A stretch of 33,739 nucleotides of DNA from an uncultured Anaerobiospirillum sp. (GCA_944392765.1 CALXXU010000029.1:1-33739); one strand, 5' to 3'. Shown: positions 17,521 through 26,851, counted from the stretch's first letter. Program-made: numbers and translations. The notes: generated from the letters alone by a model not told the origin.

Positions 17521-18277
17521 GTGACCAAGGGCATCGCCTGCAGTAACACTAGATGAGCAAGGTGAGCACTAGAACTTAAGTCAGGATCAACGCTTTGAGC
17601 CCCGAGTTTCAGGGCCCAAGGCTGTACACGGTTCACCTATGGTGACAGTGTGCTAGCTCCAAGCACCGACGTTTTGAGATGGGATGGTCTTGCTAAACCC
17701 AAGACCTGCAGATTGTCTCAGGAGAGAGCTTTTAGGCTTCCAGTGCCGAGGACGATCAAACTCAGCTGTGGCACACCCTTAAAGCCGTAAACGTTTACGG
17801 AATTAAGAGTGAGATTCCATGCTAGACCTCATGTTAGCGCTGTAACAACGCTCACATGCTCAAACCAGTAAGGAATGACCTTACGCCTGCTTATCAGCAT
17901 CCGTACGGCCGGTACCTTATTGCTTAACATTGTTTATTCTCATTAGATTGGTCCACGCTGGCGTCATGGCAGCAATCCTGGTGGTTGGAGTCCTGACAGT
18001 AAGCCCCTTACCGCAAGAATCCTAGTCTTAGGAGCTCTTAGCACAGGAGGTCTTGCCAAGTACGCCTCAAGTCCAAAACTGGAACGGCTGTTCTTAGCTG
18101 CTGCCAGGCTCTATTGCGCTTGAGCACTTTTGAAGCTGGTTTAACTCGCGACAAAAGTTCAGACAGACTTAAGGTCACAAGCCTTGCTAGGCGCGTGCTC
18201 TTGAGTCGAGCACTTGGACTTAGATTACATCAAATGGGCTTTCAGCTCTGTGTTAGGCCTAAGCGAAAGGCGAGTTT
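17521..18277. other. Hairpin-rich gene-free leader before flrA
   Basis: About 750 bp with no credible gene but many short perfect stems: GTAAGG-AATGA-CCTTAC near 17868, TCCTA-GTCT-TAGGA near 18021, GGTCTT/AAGACC near 17685, GTGCC/GGCAC near 17740, and the 16-bp palindrome at 17785. Most likely a long structured flrA leader or an unknown RNA. Confidence 0.35.
17785..17800. promoter_or_regulatory. 16-bp perfect palindrome, LacI/PurR-family operator-like
   Basis: CCGTAAACGTTTACGG is a perfect palindrome with the central AAACGTTT typical of LacI/GalR-family operators; the PurR site is ACGCAAACGTTTGCGT. It lies 480 bp before flrA. Confidence 0.45.
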
Positions 18278-19870
18278 ATGCAGTTTTCAGGAAATGTGCT
18301 CATAGTTGAGCATGACCAAGATAAACGCCAAGCTCTAGAAACGATCTTTACGTTCTTAGGGGCTGCGACCCAAACTGGCGAAATTGAGGACTGTTTGTCC
18401 TATCTTGATTCATCCTCAGAGCAGATCGATGCGTGCATTTTAGGAACGCTCATGGGTAAGGTCTCTAGCGCCAAGATTATGGCCAAATACCCGCGCACCG
18501 CATTTATTGTCTGCGATAGTGAGTTCATTCCCTCCGGTAAGGAAGATGCCAATTACATTGGCCGTCTGAGCAAGGAGCCAACCTACGACGAGTTAGTGCA
18601 GCTGTTGCACTACTGCCAATCATTTCGCACCATGAGCCGCCTCTCGGGGCGCTCCGATGGGCGCCGTGGCGCCTTAATCAAGCGCTTAGTGGGCCGCTCG
18701 GACGCGATGTGCGTGGTACGTCGCTTAATCGAGCAGGTGGCCCCCACTGATGCCAATGTCTTGATCTTAGGTGAATCTGGCACCGGTAAGGAAGTGGTGG
18801 CCCGCGCCATTCACGATCTGTCCAATCGCTCCAAGAAGCCTTTTGTCCCAGTCAACTGCGGCGCCATTCCTGGTGAACTGCTCGAGTCGGAATTATTCGG
18901 TCACGAGAAGGGCGCCTTCACCGGCGCTTTTGCCACCCGTGAAGGTCGTTTTGAGCTGGCCGAAGGCGGCACCCTGTTCTTAGATGAAATCGGCGATATG
19001 CCATTTCAGATGCAGGTTAAGCTCTTGCGCGTGCTCCAAGAGCGCACCTTTACCCGCGTGGGCTCCAATAAGATCATCACCGCCAATGTTCGTGTGATTG
19101 CGGCGACGCACCAAAACCTCGAGAAGATGGTGCAAGAGAACCGCTTCCGTGAAGATCTGTTCTACCGTCTCAACGTATTCCCAATTGAGACACCACCTCT
19201 TAGAGAGCGCACTGACGATATCCCGCTCTTAATCCAAGAGCTGGTCAATCGCCACGGCAAGGAACAGCACACCACCATCCGCTTTACCCAGCGTGCGATG
19301 CTGGCCTTAATGCAAAACCAGTGGAAGGGCAATGTGCGTGAGCTCTCGAACTTAGTCGAGCGCTTACTCATCTTGCACCCTAACGAAGTAGTCGATGCCT
19401 CTGACTTACCGGCTAAATATTTAGGGGATAAGGTGGCCGACGATCCGCTGGCCGAGCGCGAGGCCATTTTAGAGGCCTTTACTGCGCCTGATGAGTTTGA
19501 GCAAAGCTCCGACTTTGCCGGAATGGACGACAACAGCGTTATCAGCACCGATCCGGGCGCCTTTAATCCGCCTAAGAGCAATAGCCGCACTAATGCGGCC
19601 AGCGCTCCTACCGAGCCTGAAGCCAAGAAAGAAGACCTGCCTGATTTACCGGTCATTCGCGATGAGGATGACATGGCCGAGGCCTTTGTGCCGCGTTTGC
19701 GTCCTGAGGGGGTAAACCTTAAGGACATGATTACCGATATTGAAATATCGATGATTAAGCAAGCGCTCGAGCAAACCAATGGCGTGGTGGCCAAAGCCGC
19801 TGAAACCTTGGGATTGCGCCGTACCACCTTAATCGAGAAGATGAAGAAGTACGGCCTAACCGCCCAGTAG
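18278..19870 (+). CDS. flrA: Sigma-54-dependent flagellar master activator FlrA/FleQ
   Basis: AAA+ enhancer-binding protein that opens RpoN promoters of early flagellar genes. The N-terminal ~115 residues are a FleQ-like receiver lacking the phospho-acceptor Asp (the beta-3 end reads [10 protein letters not shown]). The central domain has Walker A GESGTGKE (165-172), the sigma-54 contact loop GAFTGA (212-217), Walker [10 protein letters not shown] (232-240) and [16 protein letters not shown] long acidic linker (~385-475) precedes a Fis-type helix-turn-helix ([27 protein letters not shown]). At 530 residues it is slightly long for the family because of the linker. Start preceded by AGGCGAG. 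It lies 0.3 kb upstream of the pse genes. Confidence 0.93.
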   Translation: MQFSGNVLIVEHDQDKRQALETIFTFLGAATQTGEIEDCLSYLDSSSEQIDACILGTLMGKVSSAKIMAKYPRTAFIVCDSEFIPSGKEDANYIGRLSKEPTYDELVQLLHYCQSFRTMSRLSGRSDGRRGALIKRLVGRSDAMCVVRRLIEQVAPTDANVLILGESGTGKEVVARAIHDLSNRSKKPFVPVNCGAIPGELLESELFGHEKGAFTGAFATREGRFELAEGGTLFLDEIGDMPFQMQVKLLRVLQERTFTRVGSNKIITANVRVIAATHQNLEKMVQENRFREDLFYRLNVFPIETPPLRERTDDIPLLIQELVNRHGKEQHTTIRFTQRAMLALMQNQWKGNVRELSNLVERLLILHPNEVVDASDLPAKYLGDKVADDPLAEREAILEAFTAPDEFEQSSDFAGMDDNSVISTDPGAFNPPKSNSRTNAASAPTEPEAKKEDLPDLPVIRDEDDMAEAFVPRLRPEGVNLKDMITDIEISMIKQALEQTNGVVAKAAETLGLRRTTLIEKMKKYGLTAQ

Positions 19871-20006
19871 CGCCGCTACCGCCCAGTGGGCCGCACAGTT
19901 GACCTGACCAGTGGGTTGCACAGTTGACCTGACAAGTGGGTTGCACAGTTGGGCTAACCACTAGGGCGCAAAGTTGGCCTGTAAGTTGCCGCACAACTTG
20001 GCGCCT
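19865..20006 (+). repeat. 25-bp tandem repeat starting at the flrA stop codon
   Basis: ACCGCCCAGT, which spans the flrA end, recurs just after the stop. Units beginning AGTGGG(C/T)(C/T)GCACAGTTG start at 19885, 19910 and 19935, then decay at 19960 and 19984. No terminator separates flrA from pseB. The remaining gap to 20182 contains two copies of GTCAGGCT(A/C)AGACCT near 20120 and 20141. Confidence 0.85.
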
Positions 20007-20164
20007 TAGGTTAGATTTTTTGCGGCCACTTGCCGTTACAATGGTAAGGTATTGCCCTGGGCATATTAATTTTGCAGCGTATGGTGACGCTGCCTGCTTT
20101 GAGTTCAGTTCTTAGCTGTCAGGCTAAGACCTGGCGCGTTGTCAGGCTCAGACCTCGACGCTAA

Positions 20165-21217
<1,053 letters not shown>

Positions 21218-21228
21218 TCAAGCTCAAC

Positions 21229-21316
21229 TACGACCAAGTACAGCTCACGAGCTGTACTGATTGCAATTATTTGGAGGGTCAGGCCCGGTTGCACGCGCGA
21301 CCTCCTGACCCTTTTT
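21229..21316 (+). terminator. Hairpins and a terminator between pseB and pseC
   Basis: AGTACAGCT-CACG-AGCTGTACT forms a 9-bp stem (21239-21260 region). Then GGGTCAGG (21276-21283) pairs with CCTGACCC (21304-21311), followed by TTTTT: a rho-independent terminator inside the pse cluster, so pseC-F-G expression is likely partial read-through or separately driven. Confidence 0.7.
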
Positions 21317-21357
21317 CATTGGCCCAGAGCTCTTCTGGGCCCACATAAGGCAGCATC

Positions 21358-22515
21358 ATGATTCCCTACAGCACTCAAAACATCGACGAAGATGATATCC
21401 AAGCGGTCGAGCGCGTGCTGCGCTCCAATTATCTAACCTGTGGCCCGCGCGTCAGTGAGTTTGAAGAGTGCTTGTGCTCTTACACTGATGCTGATTACGC
21501 CGTCGCGGTCTCCAACGCCACCGCCGCCTTACACCTGTGCATGATGGCCTTAGACGTGGGCCCGCAAGATGAGGTTTGGGTCAGTGCGATCAGCTTTGTG
21601 GCCTCGGCCAACTGCGCCCGCTACTGCGGAGCCACGGTGCGCTTTATCGACGTTGACCCACACACCGGCAATTTAGATCACGTCAAGTTAGGGCAAATGC
21701 TCAAGGACGCCGAGCAAAATCATAAGCCGCTGCCTAAGGCCGTGGTGGCCGTGCACCTATCAGGACGCCCATGTGAGCTGCGCTATCTGCAAAACTTAAA
21801 GGAGCGCTACGGCTTCTACCTGATCGAAGACGCCTCTCATGCCTTAGGCGCCACCTATGAGAACACCCTGATTGGCAAGTGCAAGTTCTCTGATGTCGCC
21901 GTCTTCTCCTTCCACCCAGTGAAGATCATCACCACCGCCGAAGGTGGTGCCTGCCTTACCGACAACGAAGAGCTCGCGGCCAAGATTCGCCTCTTACATG
22001 CCCACGGCATCACCCACGACCCCGCCCAGATGGAAAATCCAGATATGCCGGGCTTCTACTACGAGCAACTAATGCTGGGCTATAACTACCGTATGAGCGA
22101 AATGCAGGCTGCCTTAGGCATTTCCCAGATGAATCGCCTCGATAGCTTCCTGCAAAAGCGCCGAGAGCTGGCGCGCTCCTACGTCGATATTCTCGACCAC
22201 AACTTGGTCAAGCTGCCGGTTGCCGATATCCCTGGCTTTGAGAGCTCGTGGCACCTCTACCAAATCCAAGTAGAGCACCGCAACGAAATCTACCAGACCC
22301 TGCGCGATAAGGGGGTAGGCGCCCAAATCCACTACATCCCGATTTACCGCCATCCTTACTATCAACAGCAGAAGTACCCTGAGGCCTTACCAGGAGCAGA
22401 GTACTTCTATGAGCACACCCTCACCATTCCGCTGCACACCAAGATCACCCGTGTCGAGCAAAGCATGGTCGCAACCATTATTGCCGCCGCCTTAGATAAT
22501 TTTGAGGACAAATAA
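21358..22515 (+). CDS. pseC: PLP-dependent aminotransferase, pseudaminic acid step 2
   Basis: Transfers the amino group from glutamate to the 4-keto sugar made by PseB, giving UDP-4-amino-4,6-dideoxy-N-acetyl-beta-L-altrosamine. DegT/DnrJ/EryC1 fold, 385 residues. Visible: SNATAALHLCM (52-62), EDASHALGATY with PLP-contacting D158, and FSFHPVKIITTAEGG in which K189 is the Schiff-base lysine; then YNYRMSEMQAALG. The ribosome site is weak (AAGGCAG). It overlaps nothing upstream and is followed one base later by pseF. Confidence 0.94.
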   Translation: MIPYSTQNIDEDDIQAVERVLRSNYLTCGPRVSEFEECLCSYTDADYAVAVSNATAALHLCMMALDVGPQDEVWVSAISFVASANCARYCGATVRFIDVDPHTGNLDHVKLGQMLKDAEQNHKPLPKAVVAVHLSGRPCELRYLQNLKERYGFYLIEDASHALGATYENTLIGKCKFSDVAVFSFHPVKIITTAEGGACLTDNEELAAKIRLLHAHGITHDPAQMENPDMPGFYYEQLMLGYNYRMSEMQAALGISQMNRLDSFLQKRRELARSYVDILDHNLVKLPVADIPGFESSWHLYQIQVEHRNEIYQTLRDKGVGAQIHYIPIYRHPYYQQQKYPEALPGAEYFYEHTLTIPLHTKITRVEQSMVATIIAAALDNFEDK

Positions 22516-22516
22516 C

Positions 22517-23266
22517 ATGGCCAACTCAGTTTTAGCAGTGATTCCAGCCCGTGGTGGCTCCAAGCGCATTCCCCACAAGAACATCAAGGACTTCTTGGGT
22601 AAGCCTCTCATCGCCTACAGCATTGAGAATTGCCTCAAGAGCGGCATCTGCACCGATGTGATCGTCTCGACCGACGATGAGGAAATCGCTGCCGTCGCAA
22701 AGCAATACGGAGCATCCGTACCTTTTATGCGCGATGCGGCACTAGCCAATGACTATGCGGGCACCGCCGTGGTGGCCTTAGATGCCTACCGCAAGATGAC
22801 TGAGCGCGGCAGTCATTACGACACTATCCTCACGGTCTACGCTACCGCGCCCCTCTTAACTCCAGAGTACCTACAGGCTGCCTACGCTAAGTTTAGCGCC
22901 GACCACGCCGACTACATCTTTGCTTGCTGCGAGTTCCCATTCCCAGTTCAGCGCGGCTTCTACCAAAGCCCAGAGGGCGCACCGATTGCCATCATGCCTG
23001 AATGCCAAATGATGCGCTCGCAGGACTTACCACGCAGCTTCCAGGACGCAGGTCAGTTCTATTTCCACAGCCCAAAGCTGTTAGAGGCTACCCACGGCGC
23101 CATGCTCGACGGTACGGCCACCGAGCCTGACCGCAGTCGCGCGGCCGAATTTACCTACCGCATGTTTGAGATGCCACGCTATCGCGTTATCGACATCGAC
23201 ACGCCTGAGGACTGGGAATACGCCTTAATCCTGGCTGAAGCGATCAAGAAGTTAGGGAAGAGCTAA
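22517..23266 (+). CDS. pseF: CMP-pseudaminic acid synthetase (cytidylyltransferase)
   Basis: Activates pseudaminic acid with CTP for transfer onto flagellin. The family signature is at the start: VIPARGGSKRIPHKNIKDFLGKPL (8-31). Further conserved parts are VSTDDEEIAAVAKQYGA, YATAPLLTPEYL and DAGQFYF. 249 residues. Start at 22517 because GAGGA lies 8 nt upstream; an earlier in-frame TTG at 22502 overlaps pseC and has no site. One base separates it from the pseC stop, implying coupling. Confidence 0.92.
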   Translation: MANSVLAVIPARGGSKRIPHKNIKDFLGKPLIAYSIENCLKSGICTDVIVSTDDEEIAAVAKQYGASVPFMRDAALANDYAGTAVVALDAYRKMTERGSHYDTILTVYATAPLLTPEYLQAAYAKFSADHADYIFACCEFPFPVQRGFYQSPEGAPIAIMPECQMMRSQDLPRSFQDAGQFYFHSPKLLEATHGAMLDGTATEPDRSRAAEFTYRMFEMPRYRVIDIDTPEDWEYALILAEAIKKLGKS

Positions 23267-23270
23267 TAAC

Positions 23271-24479
23271 ATGGCCAAACCTTGGATCGGCGTGATTGTA
23301 CGCGCCAATCGCAGCATCGGTACCGGACATTTGATGCGCATCAAGCCGCTCTTGCCCAAGCTCAAGGCGCACGCCCAGCTGACGCTCTATGTCTACGCCT
23401 TTGACGAGGCCTTACGCCCGCTGTGCGCCGAGTACGATGAGATCAAGACCTTTGCCACCAAGGAGGACATCCTAGAGCACCTTAGCGCTCAGGCCATCGT
23501 CCCACAAGTACTGCTCATCGACGACTATGCGATTGATGCGAGCTTTGAGGCCCCGCTCAATACGCGCAGCAAAATCCTGGTGGTAGACGACCTCTACAAT
23601 CGCAAGCATCAATGCGACGTGCTGCTCAACCAAAACCTAGGCCCGAACGAGCAAGCCTACCGTAAGCTGTGTCCGCCCCACTGCCAGCTGCTCTTAGGCT
23701 CCCAGTACTCGCTGACCGCCGAGCGTTTCTATCCTAAGAACTACCCGCTAAATGAGCCCAGCAGTTGCACCTGTGGCGCCCATAGCAACGCCCTGAGCGT
23801 ACGTGCCTTAATCGGCAAAGATAAGCTCCCTGAGCCTCTGCCCCCTCTCGCCAATGCCGCGCAATTTGTGCCGCCGACCCTCAAGGCTGAGCTCGAGCAA
23901 AGAGGCATTGACGTAGCAAGCCTCGGGCACCGCACGCCGGTACGCGTCTTTGTGAACTTTGGTGGCGCCGACCCGGTCTCAGCCTGCCTTAAGTTCACCC
24001 AGGCCCTGCTCTCAGGCAAGCTTTATGAGCGCTACGCTTTCACCATCATCGCCGGAGCTGCCAACAACGACTATCCGGAGCTTGAGCGCCTGATTGCCAC
24101 TATTCCCGACCAGTACCGCGCCCGCGTACACCTGATGCGTCACTGCCAGGATGTCGCGGACTTACTCTTTAAGCATGACGTGGTGATCGGCGCCTATGGC
24201 GGCATGTTCCGCGAGCGTCTGGCAGCGGGCATTCCGACCATCGGGGTGGTCATTGCTGACAATCAGATCGGCGGCCCTCAGGCCATGGTCAAGTTCCACT
24301 TTGGCTTGAACCTTGAGCTCACCAAGCTCTCTGACCCTGAGGTCGTGGAGGCAACGCTCAAGGAGCTTATTGCCAACGCGCCGCAGTTCACGCACAATTG
24401 CCTCAAGGTCTACGATGGACTAGGCCTAGAGCGTGTCGCCCAAGCGGTACTAGCGCTCTTAGAGACCGCACCGCACTAG
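23271..24479 (+). CDS. pseG: UDP-sugar hydrolase PseG with an internal insertion
   Basis: Removes UDP from UDP-2,4-diacetamido-2,4,6-trideoxy-beta-L-altropyranose, step 4 of the pathway. GT-B-like fold; RANRSIGTGHLMR carries the expected catalytic His (H20), and LIDDYAID, VVDDLYNRKHQCDVLLNQN, VFVNFGGADP (226-235) and GAYGGMFRERLAAGIPTI are typical. At 402 residues it is long. The extra ~65 residues (about 155-222) lie between LLGSQYSLTAERF and the FGGADP strand and contain a Cys-x-Cys and Pro/Ala-rich stretches. Starts 4 nt after pseF. An 18-bp tandem array begins at the base after its stop. PseH (the step-3 acetyltransferase) and PseI are not in the window. Confidence 0.9.
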   Translation: MAKPWIGVIVRANRSIGTGHLMRIKPLLPKLKAHAQLTLYVYAFDEALRPLCAEYDEIKTFATKEDILEHLSAQAIVPQVLLIDDYAIDASFEAPLNTRSKILVVDDLYNRKHQCDVLLNQNLGPNEQAYRKLCPPHCQLLLGSQYSLTAERFYPKNYPLNEPSSCTCGAHSNALSVRALIGKDKLPEPLPPLANAAQFVPPTLKAELEQRGIDVASLGHRTPVRVFVNFGGADPVSACLKFTQALLSGKLYERYAFTIIAGAANNDYPELERLIATIPDQYRARVHLMRHCQDVADLLFKHDVVIGAYGGMFRERLAAGIPTIGVVIADNQIGGPQAMVKFHFGLNLELTKLSDPEVVEATLKELIANAPQFTHNCLKVYDGLGLERVAQAVLALLETAPH

Positions 24480-24641
24480 CCGAGTGCTCAACACCAGCCG
24501 AGCGCTCAGCACCAGCCGAGCACTCAGCACCAGCCGAGCGCTCAGCACCAGCAGAGCGCCCAGCACCAGCAGAGCGCCCAGCACCAGCCGAGTGCTCAGC
24601 ACCAGCTGAGCGCCCAGCACCAGCCGAGTGCTCAGCGTGCG
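24480..24641 (+). repeat. Nine copies of an 18-bp tandem repeat after pseG
   Basis: The unit is CCGAGCGCTCAGCACCAG. Copies begin every 18 bp from 24480, the first base after the pseG stop, to 24624. Most differences fall within the GAG(C/T)(G/A)CTC palindromic core or in the first bases (CC, CA, CT). Since 18 is a multiple of three, frames stay open on both strands (PAERSA-type on plus, SAGAG-type on minus), but neither has a start signal. Confidence 0.96.
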
Positions 24642-24695
24642 CCGCGCCCAACGCCCGCACCACTCGGTGCACCCTGCAGCAAGAGGAGAAGACTA

Positions 24696-25394
24696 ATGGC
24701 GAGCTTAACCTGGCATGACCTTTTAGGTCCACTCAAAGAACAGCCCTACTTTACCCATGCCTTGTCCTACTACGACCAAGACGTGGCCGCAGGTCACCGC
24801 TGCTTTCCGCCGCGCCATGAAATCTTCAATGCCTTTCGCCTGACCAAGTTTGAAGACCTCAAGGTCGTCATCTTAGGCCAAGACCCTTACCACGAATTAG
24901 GCCAGGCGATGGGTCTGTCCTTTTCGGTTAGGCCTGAGGTGCGCGTGCCGCCATCCTTGGTCAATATCTACAAGGAGTTAAGCCAAGATATCCCCGGCTT
25001 TGTCCCGCCACCGCATGGCTGCCTCGTGTCTTGGGCGCGCCAAGGCGTACTCCTGTTAAACGCCATCTTATCGGTACGCGAGGGCAAAGCCATGGCCCAT
25101 GCCAACCAAGGCTGGGAGCAATTCACCGATGAGGTGATCAAGCTCATCAATCAAAACAGCCAAAACGTGGTTTATTTGCTCTGGGGCGCCCAAGCGCGCA
25201 ACAAGTGCAAGGTAGTCGACCGCAACAAAAACTTAGTGTTAGAGAGCCCGCACCCGAGCCCGCTCTCGGCCAGCCGAGGCTTCTTTGGCTGCCATCACTT
25301 CTCGCAGGCCAATGCCTACCTGATGGCTCACGGCAAAGCCCCCATCAATTGGCAGCTGCCGCAGACCGTGGCCCCCGAGGAGCTCGTTTTCTAG
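24696..25394 (+). CDS. ung: Uracil-DNA glycosylase, family 1
   Basis: Removes uracil from DNA to start base-excision repair. Family 1 signatures are complete: water-activating motif GQDPYH (61-66, D63), PPSLVNIYKEL, SWARQGVLLLN, and the minor-groove loop HPSPLSA (186-192, H186). At 232 residues it matches E. coli Ung (229). One usual residue differs: GQAMGLSFSV where most have GQAHGL. GAGGAGA precedes the ATG. It follows the pseG tandem array and faces the cdd remnant. Confidence 0.96.
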   Translation: MASLTWHDLLGPLKEQPYFTHALSYYDQDVAAGHRCFPPRHEIFNAFRLTKFEDLKVVILGQDPYHELGQAMGLSFSVRPEVRVPPSLVNIYKELSQDIPGFVPPPHGCLVSWARQGVLLLNAILSVREGKAMAHANQGWEQFTDEVIKLINQNSQNVVYLLWGAQARNKCKVVDRNKNLVLESPHPSPLSASRGFFGCHHFSQANAYLMAHGKAPINWQLPQTVAPEELVF

Positions 25395-25453
25395 CGCGCC
25401 CAACCTCTAAGCCGCACCACGCTCAACTGCGAGCAGCGCGCACGGGCGTGCCC

Positions 25454-25684
25454 TTAATGGCCCCACCACTGTGGCATCAGTGCACTGAGCGTCACGGTCT
25501 GAACCGGCTCGCGCCCGGTCAAAATCTCCAAGGCATCAGCGCCGAGCTGCATCATGAGCTCGCGACAGGCGCCGCACGGTAGCCCGAGCGCGCCGCCAGG
25601 CATCACCACGACCAGGCGCGTCATGTCCGCCTCGCCTGCGGTGAGCATAGTGCCGATGGCATTGCGCTCCGCGCACCGGTGCAA
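25454..25684 (-). pseudogene. Cytidine deaminase remnant (C-terminal half)
   Basis: The frame keeps the zinc-site signatures CAERNAIGTML (Cys ligand and catalytic Glu) and PCGACRELM (two Cys ligands), then TLSALMPQWWGH near the end, as in cytidine/deoxycytidine deaminases. The first ~50 residues, including the nucleoside-contacting N-terminus, are missing: an in-frame TGA sits immediately before the preserved part, and upstream DNA encodes the start of a different gene. About 75 codons remain of ~130. Function very unlikely. Confidence 0.75.
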
Positions 25685-25763
25685 TCAAGTCACGCTCAGC
25701 GGCAAACAGCTCCGGCCAAGCTGGGTTGTAGTCAACCACGGTGATGTGCTGCGGCGCGCTCAT
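25685..25763 (-). pseudogene. GrpB-family gene, first ~27 codons only
   Basis: Reads MSAPQHITVVDYNPAWPELF then AAERDLI from an ATG with AGAGAGG upstream. This is the conserved start of GrpB/UPF0157 proteins, nucleotidyltransferase-fold proteins of unclear role. Beyond ~codon 27 the homology stops and the DNA becomes the cytidine deaminase remnant in another frame. The start signals look intact, so a deletion, not a point mutation, ended the gene. Confidence 0.65.
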
Positions 25764-25774
25764 GAAAACCTCTC

Positions 25775-25860
25775 TAAAAACAAAAAAAACGCCGGACAGC
25801 GCCGGACCAAGCCTAGCGCCATCACGGCGTTCTAACAGCACCATGCTGTTAGCGCAAAGC
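25775..25860 (-). terminator. Terminator region after the aldolase gene
   Basis: On the minus strand CTAACAGCA-TGG-TGCTGTTAG forms a perfect 9-bp hairpin (25831-25851 region). AACGCCG then can pair with CGGCGTT just before a run of eight T. It would end the aldolase transcript just ahead of the GrpB remnant. Confidence 0.6.
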
Positions 25861-25879
25861 TGCTACAAGCACTCTGCTC

Positions 25880-26851
25880 TTAGCAAGCTGGACGCTGACG
25901 GACGTGGAAGGCAAAGCCGCCAATCTCGTCCTTTAAGTAAGCGGTGACTAACTTACCCTTAGCGTCGTACATGAAGTTGGCCTCGTCAAACTCCACGCCC
26001 TTACGCTTTAACAGAGCCATAGCACGGCGTAAGTCACGGGTGTCAACGCAGATGTGGCCATGGGTGCCGACAAAAGGCTTCTTCATAACTTCAACTAAGT
26101 TGCCGCTGAAGAAGGAGATATCACCCTCGCGCTTGTCGGTGCCAAAGAGGGCAGCGACTTGGTCGGTAACCTTACCGGCATTATCTGGGTCTCCAGCGTT
26201 GATGCCAACGTGGCCAACGCTGAAGTCCATGACCTTAGCTACGATCTGCTGGCACAGCTTGGTGATGCCGTCCCAATCCTTGGCCTTAACCAGCTTCGAA
26301 GGTGGAATAAAGCTACCGCCAACTGCAGCAACGTTTGGCAGATCTAAGTAATCAGTTAAGTTGTTTAAGCCAACACCTCCGGTTGGAACGAACTTCATGG
26401 CACCGAAAGGACCAGCTAAGGCCTTTAAGGTGTTGATGCCGCCGTAGGCCTCGGCAGGGAAGAATTTGACTACCTTGAGGCCAAAGTTCATCGCCTCTTC
26501 GATATCAGAAGGTACGACGGTACCAGGGCAAACTGGGACGTTGTTCTTAACGCACCAATCAACGACCTTAGCGTTGAAGCCTGGGGTGATGACGAACTTA
26601 CCGCCGTTATCGACCGTCTCCTTAGCGTGGTCGATATCGTGAACGGTACCCGAGCCTACGATAATCTCAGGTACTTCCTTAGCCATACGCTTGATGGCCT
26701 CGCCACCAGCGGAGGTACGGAAGGTAACCTCAGCGATCGGGATACCACCAGCGACTAAAGCGCGAGCTAATGGTACGGCATCATTAGGATCATCTAAGGT
26801 AACGAGAGGAACAATACCGTACTCGCTAATGCGCTCAAAAATATCAGACAT
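25880..26851 (-). CDS. eda: KDPG/KHG aldolase fused to a VOC (glyoxalase-like) domain
   Basis: Splits 2-keto-3-deoxy-6-phosphogluconate to pyruvate and glyceraldehyde-3-phosphate. Residues 1-~205 are a class I aldolase barrel: E41 in AEVTFRT, IIVGSGTV, VITPGFN, VCPGTVVPSDIEEA, Schiff-base K129 in KVVKFFPAE, KFVPTGGVGLNN. Residues ~208-320 are extra: DFSVGHVGINAGD, then GTHGHICVDTRDLRRAMALLKRKGVEF and GGFAFHVRQR, the layout of a vicinal-oxygen-chelate domain. I recall similar ~320-residue fusions in anaerobes; the function of the domain is unclear. Start at 26851 (MSDIFERI) because AGAGGA lies 7 nt upstream. kdgK, making its substrate, is upstream on the same strand. Confidence 0.9.
   Translation of the reverse strand: MSDIFERISEYGIVPLVTLDDPNDAVPLARALVAGGIPIAEVTFRTSAGGEAIKRMAKEVPEIIVGSGTVHDIDHAKETVDNGGKFVITPGFNAKVVDWCVKNNVPVCPGTVVPSDIEEAMNFGLKVVKFFPAEAYGGINTLKALAGPFGAMKFVPTGGVGLNNLTDYLDLPNVAAVGGSFIPPSKLVKAKDWDGITKLCQQIVAKVMDFSVGHVGINAGDPDNAGKVTDQVAALFGTDKREGDISFFSGNLVEVMKKPFVGTHGHICVDTRDLRRAMALLKRKGVEFDEANFMYDAKGKLVTAYLKDEIGGFAFHVRQRPAC

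Noticed and set aside
17440..18090. CsrB-like RNA because of several GGA motifs in hairpins.
   Set aside because: About 12 GGA in 650 nt is close to chance and far from the density of CsrB/CsrC; they are not consistently in loops.
17398..18277. RNase P RNA, tmRNA, 6S RNA or SRP RNA in the flrA upstream region.
   Set aside because: None of the conserved segments I know of these RNAs is visible.
18114..18305. A 63-codon frame overlapping the flrA start.
   Set aside because: No ribosome site, no recognisable motif, and overlaps flrA in another frame.
24398..24732. Open frames on both strands with PAER-type or SAGAG-type peptide repeats.
   Set aside because: They result from an 18-bp tandem array; there is no ribosome site and they overlap pseG and ung in other frames.
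25199..25582. A plus-strand frame running over the end of ung.
   Set aside because: Shadow of ung and of the cytidine deaminase remnant; no start signal.
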